A DNA stretch of 64,000 nt from Saccharina japonica (lineage: Eukaryota > Sar > Phaeophyceae > Laminariales > Laminariaceae): the NCBI GenBank assembly GCA_008828725.1, contig MEHQ01000078.1, positions 335,200-399,199 on the forward strand. The letters are read 5' to 3'. Below are positions 20,177 through 32,100 of the stretch, piece by piece (position 1 is the stretch's first letter; the number at the start of each line of letters is the position of its first letter). The notes beneath the pieces were generated by a model that had not been told where the DNA came from, did no database searches, and was given only the letters and a program-made list of their open reading frames with translations. Both the position numbers and the translations under genes were made by a program.

Positions 20177-23100
20177 ACTCACAGCGCAGCACCTCCTAGA
20201 GCCCGCTAAAGGTTTTCGACGGGATGCGTGGATCGGATTTCTCGATCCTAAAAAGTTTTTGAAGCCCTCTCCACCCCTCTGAACGCACGGCCACGCCACA
20301 CAGCAGCAGCCTAAACACCTCTCCGATGCTGGGCTGACTGCTCTACTGCTGCTGCTGCTGCTGCTGCTGCTCACAGCGCAGCACCTCCTAGAAGCCGCGA
20401 GCAGGGCACGAAAAACAACGCTCGTATCAAACGCCCCCAGAAAAGCACAAAATCCTGCAAAAAAATACAAACCCGATTCGACTGACGATAGGGAAGGCAC
20501 CCAGGCACACCCTTTCGAATTTATATTGAAATTGGAAACCGTCTTTTTCGATCCTACAAATCCGACGGCATAAGAAATAGTCTCAAGACTGTATTCTGGG
20601 CGGATGCTTGTGAAATTCAAAGGAATTGTTCGGGGGATGGGCAGCTGCTGCCTGGATGAGCTGCTGCTGCTGCTGTTACTGCTGCTGCTGGGATGCCGAG
20701 ACTACTACTGTATGCGATGTGGCTGTAGGCGACAGCTAGACGAAATGCAAGTTTCCACATGAACAGAGAAACCTTCAATAAATAGATCCGCAGAAGATCT
20801 CCCCAAGCGGAAGCAACGGCTGTTTTGTGAGGCAATTCGCCAATTCCCTGTGTCGTCCTTGAACACAACACAACACAACACGCACAAAAGCACCGCGTGG
20901 CACGAAGAAAGGATCTCGAAGCGTTGACTGCTGCTGCTGCTGCATGCGAGGAGAGCGGGGGTGCGATGTGGCCAGGCGACCACACTCGAGATGCGAGGTG
21001 GCCAGGCGACCAAGCGAGGCTGCCAGCTGTTACACGCACACAGCACAGAGCGTGCTGAAACCGGCTGCTGTTCATTTTGTTCAAGTGTGTTTCCATCGTC
21101 CTGCTTGGCTCTGACTCGGCGGAATCCAATCCCGTAGTTGCTTGCCAGATCGCGCGATTTTGAACGCCCAGAGCACGCGCCACGGAGCCTGGCCGGAACC
21201 TACACTTGCTCCATGGTGTGCACGCGGGTCTCTTGAGTTGCCCCGCGCGGCCGAGAGCACGAGAAAAGCCCCGCGGCCGGAAGAGAAATGTTACGTATTC
21301 CGCAAAAAAGTCCATTTCGTATATATATATATGTATCACATGCTATACGAAGTATATACACAAAAACATTCGACGTGAGTCGACGAAGGAAGAAAAAAGC
21401 CTTCCAGCGATAAAACTGAAGGCACGAACGCCTCCGTAGTGGGGAGAGGGGAGGAGAACCTGCTATATATGCGACCCCGGATCAGAGTGGCGACTAACTA
21501 TTAGGAGGGCGAGAGAAAAGGACAGGGCGAAGCTGATATATTAGAAGCAACAAAACAAAAAGGAGGAAGCAAGAAAAAAGGTGTCGGTATCGTAGATCAT
21601 ATAGTAGTACCGGCCCTCTCCATGGTAGGGGTGCAGGAGAATTTTCTAAGCTCCTCACATGAGGAGCTCAATATCTCCTCACCCGAAACATGACTTCGGA
21701 AACATTCGCTCACGCAATCCGACCAAACCTTCTAATGCGGTAGTCCAAAAACAAATATACCAGTATACTATTAATAGTATCCGGTGGTTACTCACGTGAA
21801 GAACACAGCCGGTCAGAAAATATTGAGCCTAAAAGTGGTACCCCTACCGTGGGATTGCTCGAAACCTGAAATCGGGCTCAGGCCGACTTTCTTATTCTGG
21901 GCGCGCGCGAAAGCACACTTTCTTATGCTGCGCTTTCTTAGTTTGGTCCCCGAGAAGACGTTTCCTCAAATACTGTACAATGAATGGTGGCTTGGGCCCA
22001 GGCCAGCCACAGGAAGGGGTCGCTTACTTAAAGCTTATGCACTGACTAGTCTGAGAGCTTTCTTGTTTTTTTCAATTTCTCAGGCTGACTTTCTTGTGGG
22101 TCCCTTTCTTATGAACGAGCTGGTACTGTTGTATACCAGGTACCTTTTTGACAAGGCGCTTCGCTGCCCGGGTGGCGTGCACTGCCCGCTCCGCTCGTTC
22201 ACGAAGAATAGAACAGCATGTGAAATCAAGCGGACAGATAGGCCCGTGACTTGCAGTGTCAAGAGCTCCATGCTCCAGGGAAACACCCCGGATGCTGCAT
22301 GCTTGCACGAAATAGAAACGGCGGAGAGAAAGAGCAGTGTTGGATCTTGCTGAGATTGGAAATAGTGGCGAAACGAATACTTTCGCGCCTGCTTGTTGAG
22401 TGGTTTGTATATTTTATACGCCGGGCAGGTTGCGATATCTTCTTTCGCTTTGAGAACACAGCGGGCTGTAAATGCTCGACGACGTTACGTGCTGTCTCTC
22501 GCCAATTATGTCTGCGTGCTTGCTATGTCGCGCCCTGATCGGCACGTACTTGCTCTTCTTCTTTGTGCGAGGCTGTGCTGTGCTTGCGGTATATGCTCGA
22601 CAACATACTCGTACGTGTAAAAACATGGAAAACTTTTCGGAAAACAAAAAACTAACTAAAAAACAGAATTTTGGAAAACAAAACTGATAAAATCATGAAA
22701 AATGTACGATCTTACAAAAATCGAAACATAGTAAAAACAGGAGTCTAAACCGAGAAAGGTAATCTGAACAAAACGCCAAAAAGGTAAATAGAAAGGAAAC
22801 CGAACAAAAACGAAAGAAACAAAATAACCGAAACGGAACGACAAAATGAAATGAAATCAGGAAGAAGGCTCTTCTTCTAAAAATGAAAGGAAAAAGGGAA
22901 AAGGCTCTTCGCCGGCAAGAAATATAAAAGGCGTTGTTGAAGTGGGCTCTGAGAGGCCAGCAGGGTGTCAATGGGTCCCGCCGAGGAAGAAAAACAAACA
23001 AAATAGTGTCTACGGGTATATACTGGTATTTGATAATATTGATATACGGAGTATAGCCTCTTGAAGCGGTTTGGTCACGAGTCAGCCGATTCTCCGCGCA

Positions 23101-26100
23101 AATAAACGGGTATACGACGTACGTGTATACTGCTGTTTGTTCTGTCCAGAGGTTTACTTTTCACCACGACCGATTGCGAGAACCATCCTACCAATTAGCC
23201 CAGAACCAGCCAGTTCGTCCCTGAAACAGCGGCGAAGGAGTTGTCCGCTGAAAAAACTTCAGATGTGGCTTGTACCCTCGTCTTGAGGTGTCACTCCGGA
23301 CTTTTTCGAGTAAACAAATTCTGTTTGTTTGTTTTTTTTCAGCAGAAGCTATACGAATTACTGTACATAGTGCGAATGTTCTAGCGGTAGGAAGCCGCTC
23401 CTTGATACTTGGAATTAAACTTGGAATTAAACTACTGTAGACTAGGATCCTTTTTGCAGTGGCGAAATATGCTCGCAATGCGTTTACCTATCTACAGTTA
23501 GCTTCTTTTTTTTTTTATCCTCCGGCTTAGCAGAAAATGCTGTAGCAGCACTCGAACATTAGACTTACAACTACAAACAGTATTATTGTTACGGGGGACC
23601 ATAGTAATACATAGTAATAATACATAGCAATCATAACCAAATAATGTGCGTTAACATACGGGGATACCTGGTTTTCGGGTCCATTGTGGGTTCTGATTAC
23701 TATCTTACTACATAGGCCCACCCGGGATAGCAGTAGCAGCAGTTTGCAACCTGAAAGCTCCCCTCCAACACCTCTCGTTTCTGTTTTTTACTGCGAAGTA
23801 TTTTCCTCGCACTACCGGGAGGGTCACAACCAAAACCAACGAACCAACTGACAAGCGCTTTCTACATTTTTTTTTGCGCGCCAATGCTCGAAGAAAAAGC
23901 AGTCACAGCACAGCGGTGGTAGTATTAACGAAGAAGTCGGGGGGGAAACTTCCAGGGTATGGCCACTCTGACGCAAGTCGACGAGGGGAGGTGGTGCTGA
24001 AATCTTCTCGCGATAAAAATACAAGGCACTTATATACCGTAGTGGGGAGGGGGGAGAAGAGCCTACTTAGTGACCCCGGAACTGAGTTACGACTGAAGAG
24101 GGAGAGAGAAAAGAAGGGCGAAGATCATAAATGGGATGGACAAAAACAAAAAACAACAACAAGGGGGCTTAAGAGTATTTCGTACAAGTTGCGTAGGGGA
24201 TTATAAGTTGAAGACATGGGGTTAGGGATAAAGGGATAAGACGTGGAAGAGTGGAGATGAAAACGGCGTTGAAGATGAAGGTAGGGGACTAGAGATTGAA
24301 GATTGGAGTGCATCACGACTGAGCATGTTGTCGGTCAAACGTCTCTCCGTGGAGCTGAATGTCTGATTGAGAAGTTGAGAGAACGGGGGGGGGGCGGGCA
24401 CAAGCGAAAGGGAAAAAACATAAAGATAAGAGAAGGGGGAAGAGATAGAGAGTGTGGGAGAGAGGGAGGGAGGAAGAGAGATAGAGGAGGGATGGGGGGG
24501 GGGGGTACTGCATGTCGTACATGGCCGTAGTCGTATGACCTCGCCCATGGTACTCAGACACACAACAGACAGTCGCTTCGTCGGTATGGAATAATCGAGC
24601 ATGTATCCTCGTGACGATCTCCGGAGTGGCACTATAGCACCTTCACGCGTATGAGACCGGAAGTACCCGAACTCCTCCACCAGGCAGACATTGCTTGGCA
24701 AGACCATGGGGGGGGGCGTACTCTTTTGTTGCTCGTGCTTGCCTTAAGCCATTTAACCACTGAACTCAACCCCGCAGGCGCCTGGCATCCTTGTCGAGAC
24801 GGAGGCGGAAGCGGGGAAGCCGCGGGGTGACCTCCATAACTCCGCCTCCGTGGGCACGGCCGTAGTTACCGAAGGGGTTCGCGTCAATGACACCATAGGG
24901 GGGGGGGGGGTGGGAGATATATGTTTAAATAGAAAGAAAGAGAGAGGGAAATATACTACAATCCAGAGGGAGCGAGCCTTGTCGCCTAACCACTCCCTTC
25001 CTGATCTACGTACCGTACTGCTGGCTTTTTTTTCTTGCTTTTTTTTTGTTCTTCAGATGCTACAGGTGCTGGCTCACGCGGCGGCGTGGGCGTTAACCGA
25101 GTACACGCGCGTGATTCTACTGGAGGACAACATGCTTGTCATGGAGAACATCGACGACCTCTTCGAATGCTCGGGGGTGTGCGCAGGTGCGGCTAAACGT
25201 ACTGGACATACCTGGTATACAGTAGGTCTACTGGACGTAAAGCAGTAGGTTCTACTGTAGTATTAATAGCTACCAGGTATTTAGTACTGGTACCTGGCAG
25301 TAATTCTACTGGACACACGAGTACTACAGCACAAGAAGCACGTGGACAATAGGTCTACTGGACACGGATCAATATGCATACTTGATATACCTGGTATGCA
25401 GTAGGTCTACTGGGCATGAATCAATATGTATCCTCGATATATGCAGTAGGTCTACTGGACATTAATCAATGTGCATACTTGACACATTCAGAAGGTCTTC
25501 TACTGGACATGAATCAATATGCATACTTGACATATGCACTATAGTAGGTCTACTGGACATATTTCGTACTATAGAAACCTTAATCCTATCTCCTTACCCC
25601 GAAGATAACTTCGTAGAACTCACGTGGCTGGGCTGGAGTTATTTGAACCTGATTGGAGCTAACTGGGACTTGCTAGGAATATACGAGTGTATGTAGCTGT
25701 CTTGGGGGCTTGGGCCTCGAGCTAACTCAAGCTAACCCTGTCACTGGTGGACGACTGCTTTTTTTTCCTGCGACCTACGTACCTGTGCTGTCTTTATCTT
25801 TGTTATCACCATCATCGTGGTGGTGGTTGTTGTTGTTGTTGGTGGTGGTGTTGTTGGTGTTGGCGTTAGTGTTGTTGGTGTTGGTGGTGTTGGTGATGGT
25901 GGTGTTGATGGTGGTTGTGTTGGTGTTGGTGTTGGTGTTCTGAATGATCGGGCTCCTTAACCCATTCTTCTTGTGTCGCAATATTTTTCGTTGAATACTT
26001 GGTTAGGCCATGGGATTCTTCATCGGGTACGTAGCACTTTTATTTTTGCCTTCAAAATCAGTTGTTGACTTACTATTAGTGTAGGGCTCCTCAAGTCGCC

Positions 26101-29100
26101 ACCCTCCGAAGGCAAAAATGGTGCACCTCTACCGTAGCATGCGACATTCTCATCGTCGTTTTCATTACCATTGTCGTCACCGTTCATGTCGTCCCATCAC
26201 CGTATATCGCCGCGTTTTGTCCCTGCATACTGCTGTCCTCGTACAAACAGCGATGCAGCAGGCGGAGGTGGTGAGCACTTCCCTCATCGTCTTGGAGCCG
26301 GACGACGAGACTTACCGGCATATGTCTAAAGCGGTGGGGACAACGTACAGGTGCGCCCCCCCCCCCCCCCGCCGGCGCCGCCACCAGCCTGCTTTCTTTT
26401 AGAACTCCATATATGTTATTGCGCGCATGGCTTGTGCTTTTGTGGCCATGCACGTTTTTTTCTTAATATATATAATGTTTAATGCTTTACGAGTATATAC
26501 GCAGATTTCCTACTGTTGACCAGTTTCATGGATATTTTTAGCGATATTTTGAGTCGATATGTATTGCTGTATTCGATGTTCGAAGGTTGATAGCCGATAG
26601 TCGATGTACAGTATTCGATATTTGATGTTCGATGTCAGGTACTCGATAGTCGTTGTGCAATACCGTACCTGGTATTCGATATTCGATACCTGGTATTAAT
26701 AGTGGATATTTGATACCTGGTATTCGATAGTCGATGTGCACTATTCGATATTCAATATTCGATAGTCGATGTACAATATTCGATATTTGATACTAAGGCA
26801 TTCGATAGTTGATACCTGTTACTGTACTCGATACCAGATACTAGGTGCGCAATATTTTTTGTTAAGTGTTTGATCCGCCGCGCCAATGCACTTGCTCGCT
26901 TTCTTTTCTCCCCTTTTCCCCATCAAAATCAGAAATGCTAAACATACAACAGTTCCAGTTGTACTATTTTTAAAACATAATACCTGTGGTATATACAAAG
27001 GCGTTTGGTATAAGATGTTTTTTTGGAAGTGACGCGGCGATTGCCTTAACCCCTTAAGAACTGGTCCCACGATTTGGGGACAAAACTACTTGGAATTAGT
27101 GGGGGATAAGTTTTTCAGTTCTGAATGGGTTAACATTCGTATGTACCCACCTTCGGTCTGTAATTTTTGTTGGAGTTTTCTTGCATACCGTAACGACCGT
27201 CCTCGTTTCGCACTTTCCAGGTTTTCTAACGACTTTCAGGGTTTCCTAAACTCCTATCTGGCGGGATTTGAAACGTGCGCCCTGTTTGACCTCGAGAACC
27301 CCTCCCTTCAGGTGAGGGCCCCTTGTCCAAGTGTTGATGGTGTTGGTGGTGTTGGTGGTGGTGGTGGTGTTGGTGGTGGTGTTGGTTGTGGTGGTGGTGG
27401 TGGTGTTGGTGATGGTGTTGGTGTTGGGGTTGGTGTAGATGTTAGGGTTGGGGTTGGGGTTGGTGTAGGGGTTGGTGGTTGGTGTTGGTGTTGGTGTAGG
27501 GTTTGGTGTAGGGGTTGGTGTTGGTGTTGGGGTTGGTGGTGTAGGTGTTGGTGTTGGTGTTGTTGGTGGTGGCAGTAGTGATTGTTGGTTGTATTGGTGT
27601 TGGTGGTGGTAGTAGTAGTGGTGGTGGTGAGTGTTAGTGGTGTTGGTGGTGGTAGTAGTGGTGGTGGTGTTAGTGGTGGTGGTGTTGGTGGTGTAGGTGT
27701 TGATGGTGGTGTTGATGGTGGTGGTGGTGGCAGTAGTGATTATTGATTGTGTTGGTGTTGGTGGTGGTAGTGGTGGTGGTGAGTGGTGGTGTTGATGGTA
27801 GTGGGGGTGGGGGTAGGTGGTGGTAGTGGAGGTGGTGTTGGTGTTAGTGTTGGTGGTGCTGGTGTTGGTGTTGGTGATAGTGGTGGTGGTAGTGGTGGTG
27901 GTGTTGTTGCTGGTAGCGGCGGCGATGGTGGTGTTGGTGGTAGTGGTAGTGGTGGCGTTGGTGTTGGTGGTTGTTGGCGTTGTGCTGTTGCTGGCGTGGG
28001 TGTTGCTGGTGTATCTGATGATATTCGTGGTGGTGGTGTTAGTATTTGGTAGCACCATTGTTGCTGGTGCTGGTTTTGATGCTGGCGTTGCTGGTGCTGG
28101 TATCTCTGCGAGGTCCTGCTGATCCTGTTTCTGTTTTTGAGACATGGGTGCCCTCCGGTTGGCGCATGCCTGTTTTTTGTTCCGCTTCTAACCGTGCCGC
28201 TTGCGTGGTGGTGTCGGCTCACACATGATGCCCAGTTAACTTTCGTGAAAAGGCTTTTAATAGCTGCTCACACGGTTGGTTATCGCCAGCCCACTCCTCC
28301 TCTCCGAAAATCCACACTCTGCCCTTCTCCGAGCTACCTACCTTCACTCGGCACAACCTTCGCCTAACCTGTTGGTGCAAGCAATGTCTGCCTGGTTGGT
28401 TAAAACCCAACGTGGTCCGTCCCGACATTGTAGGGATGCGAGGGTCTATGGTCATACGACTACGGCCGTGCACGACATGAGCACCCCTCCCACCCCCTCC
28501 CAGATGGTGGCCAAAGGCGGCGAAACAGGAAGGGGATAGGATTCGCAAAAAGTTTCTGTGTAAAATATGGAAACAACGTAATAAGCGTCCAGATGTTGGA
28601 GGTGTCTCTATTAGGAGTAGGAACAGTGCTCCGTCTCGAAAGGGATGCGTGATCAATGGTCAAATGACTTGAGGCAAGCAACCAATGAGTGCCCCCCCCC
28701 CCCCCCCTGCCCAACGAACGAGCCTCAGCGCTCACCTCCGTTTCTCGCCCGGCACCAGAGCTTCGCAAAAGGCTCGATCCCACCAGAAGACAGGCCAAAG
28801 GTGGCAGGTGCTGTTCGCGCGACAGGCCCAGCCGNTGCTGTACTGCAATAGAAATGGCACCTCTAGATTTCCTGAAGGGCAATAACCAAAAACGGGTACC
28901 AGGTATACACGGTCGGTTTTCACTAAAAAAACGGGTACATGCTGGAATCAAATAAAAAACACGCCCAGCGAGCCACGCGATTGGTCCATGGAAAATTGGA
29001 ACCCATTTTTTAGAGATACTGTCCCGCGGGTACAACTGTAAATGCCCATTATGCTTGGCTTTCAACCGTTTTTGGTTATTTATTTTGCTTCAACCACTTG

Positions 29101-32100
29101 CCTACGGTGGGCCTCGCTCTCCACTGCGTCTGCGGCCGCTCTTTGGTTGTTTCATTTTCTTCGAAGCTTTTACACAATTCACTTAAACTCTATTCAACCA
29201 CTTTACGCACCTCCTGGGTACGTACGTCTTCGGTGTGATACGACCATCCACCTACATATATATGACACGACTTATGATGTAGTTTTACTAGTTTGTACTC
29301 GTAACACGACTGCTGCACTGCTGCTGTAGTATAGGATGTATTTCAGGTAAACCCTGAGACCAAGTAAAACACACATGTTCATACATGCTTGCCGCCAGAA
29401 CCCTCTGCCTCTAAACACCCCTGACCCCCCCCCTCTACAACTCCCATCTTTCTTGGCGGCTGCTGTAGGGCGAAGCCGAGCGACCCCATGCCGAACGTGC
29501 TCTGGGTGTTGTTCGTGTGGCTATCCTTCGTGAGCGCGGCGCTAGTCGCCCGAGTTTTCCTCGTCCCGATGCCTTCCTCCTCGAGCGGCCGCGGTTGGTC
29601 AAGAACCGTGACGCCTTACGGGGGAAGGGGAAGCAGTGCGGGGATGCGCGCGTGGTGGCCCCGGTGAGAGAAACGCCTGTTGGTGCTGACTTGCCCTTTG
29701 TTTTTTTTTTCTGCGTTGCCTTTGGCAGCGGTTTTTGTCGTTTTTTTTTTGTTTGCCCATGTGTAATTTTTTTTCGTGTATTAAGCGGTGAGGTGTGTTT
29801 TTTTTTGTCCGGGAGGGTGGAAGGATGGGGGGGGGGCTGATCGATGAGATGGTTTCTGTTTTTTGTTTCGTGTTGTCTGTGCTGTTGTGTTTTTGAAACG
29901 TGTGTTCCATGTTTACACGCGCAAGTATGTGGTACCAGTGTTGATTTTTGTTGTACCTTGTCGGCACGTTAGTAGTAGGTAGAGCATGCAGTGGCTGGCG
30001 CTGAGTACGTCGTAGCGGTTCGGGTAGAGCAAAAAACAGAGTGCATGTACCCCTCACAGTGCAGGAGTTATAGCTTCCCGCGGTCGTCTAGGCTAACAGC
30101 CTGACACAAATACGTTGCAAAACCCGGATAACGTACGTATGTACCAGGTATTGACTTGCTCTGTCACTACTGTACAAACACGCCTCCGTATCGGAAAAGG
30201 GATGCGTGGCCAATGGTCCAACGACTTAGGCAAAAGCAAGCAACAAATGCGTACCCCCCATGGTCGTACGACTACGGCCGTGCACGACTCCTCCCCCCCC
30301 CCCCCCCCTTTCTCCCCCCCCCCCCCCCCCCCTCTACAAACTTCCCATCTTTCTTTGGCGGCTGCTTTAGGGCGAAGCCGAGCGGCGAACCCCATGCCGA
30401 ACGTGCGCTCTAGGGTGTTGTTCGTGTGCTATTCCTTCGTTGGAGGCGCGGCGCTAGTCCGCCCGAGTTTTCCTCGTCCGATGCCTTCCCTCCGTCGAGC
30501 GGCCGCGTCGTTTTGGTCAAGAACCGACGTGACGCTTACGCGTAGTGGAAGGGGAAGCAGTGCGGGGAATGCGCGCGTGGTGGCCCCCGGTGAGAGAAAC
30601 GCTTGTCTGTGCTGACTTAGCCCTTTTTTTTTTCTGCGTTCTTTGGCAGGCGGTTTTTGTCGTTTTTTTTTGTTTGCCCATGTGTAATTTTTTTCGTGTA
30701 TTAAGCGGTGAGGTGTGTTTTTTTTGTCCGGGAGGTGGAAGGATGGGGGGGCGTGATCGATGAGATGGTTTCTGTTTTTGTTTCGTGTTTTCTGTGCTGT
30801 TGTGTTTTTGAAACGTGTGTTCATGTTTACACGCGCAAGTATGTGGTACCAGTGTTGATTTTTGTTGTACCTTGTCGGCACGTTAGTAGTAGGTAGAGCA
30901 TGCAGTGGCTGGCGCTGAGTACGTCGTAAGCGGTTCGGGGTAGAGGCAAAAAACAGAGTGCATGTACCCCTCACAGTGCAGGAGTTATAGCTTCCCGCGT
31001 CGTCTAGGCTAACAGCCTGACACAAATACGTTGCAAAACCCGGATAACGTACGTATGTACCAGGTATTGACTTGCTCTGTCACTACTGTAGCAAACACGC
31101 CTCCGCTATTCGGAAAAGGATGCGTGGCCAATGGTCCAACGACTTAGGCAAAAGCAAGGCAACAAATGCGATGGTACGCCCCCATGGTCGTACGACTACT
31201 GGCGTGCAACCGACATCCCCCCCCCTGCACGAATATCGAGTACCCATGCGACCCGCCCAACACCTCACGTTTCGCTTCGCGCTTGGTGCTAATAGCAATG
31301 TCTGCCTGGTCGGTGAAAACCCGACATGCTCCGTCCTGGCATTGTAGGGGTGCGAGGGTCTATGGTCATACGACTAAGGCCATGCATGAAAATGAAGTAC
31401 ACCCCCCTCATTGATATTTTGCATCCTACATCCTACAAGTCCCTTGTAACGTTTTTTTGTGCGTGTTATTGTCTTACATCGCACATGACGTGTTTTTTTC
31501 GTGCGTGCGTGTATGTGTGTGTGTGTGTGTTTTGTTTTTCGTCAGGTGGTTGACGGCCGGAAAAAATCGTCGATGTGGGTCGGCAAGCAGCTATAACCCT
31601 CGAGGGTTGCTGTGGGGCCTGTTCCATCTGACTGTCGGGTACTCATCGCTGACGTTTGCTGTTGTCGTCGGCGTGCGACAGGTACCGACTACTTCTGCCG
31701 TGTGGTGAGGGCCTTGCTGATAATCATGACGATAACGATATTAATAACGATAATGATATTTGGTATTGATACCGATAATTGATACGTCGCGTATTGATAA
31801 TTGATATTGATAAAGATAGTTGATATTGATATTGATATTGATATTTATATTGATAATGGTACTTGATATTGATATTGATAATGATAATTGATATTGATAA
31901 CTGATATTGATGATGATAATTGATATTGATATATTGATATGGTTGTTGATGTCGATGCTGATATTGATATTGATAGGGTTGTTGATGATGTTGATATTGA
32001 TATTGATAAAGTTGTAGATGTTGGTATTGATGGTGACGGTGATGTTGATACTGATATTGATATTGCCATTGATATTCATTTGATTGTTGATGTTGATATA

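Larger units (their letters stand above)
29420..31190 (+). repeat. Tandem duplication (about 900 bp) with many small indels
   Basis: 29420-30300 and 30325-31190 share the same order: CTTTCTTTGGCGGCTGCT, the membrane exon, CGTGTATTAAGCGGTGAGG, GGTGTGTTTTTTTT, ACACGCGCAAGTATGTGG, GCATGCAGTGGCTGGCG and CAAAACCCGGATAACG. Differences are mostly one- or two-base insertions or deletions. Confidence 0.9.

Noticed and set aside
19946..20620. Ser-rich 224-codon minus-strand frame
   Set aside because: It is the CTG-run duplication read backwards, inside the GT8 intron.
27246..28145. Long Thr/Asn-rich minus-strand open frame
   Set aside because: Entirely the translated GGTGTT satellite; no start context or domain.
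31546..31681. Exon-like segment (WLTAGKNRR ... VGVRQ) between the membrane exons of the GT8 gene
   Set aside because: It ends in phase 0 while the last exon needs phase 2, and a diverged copy at 32255-32345 shows it is repeat sequence.
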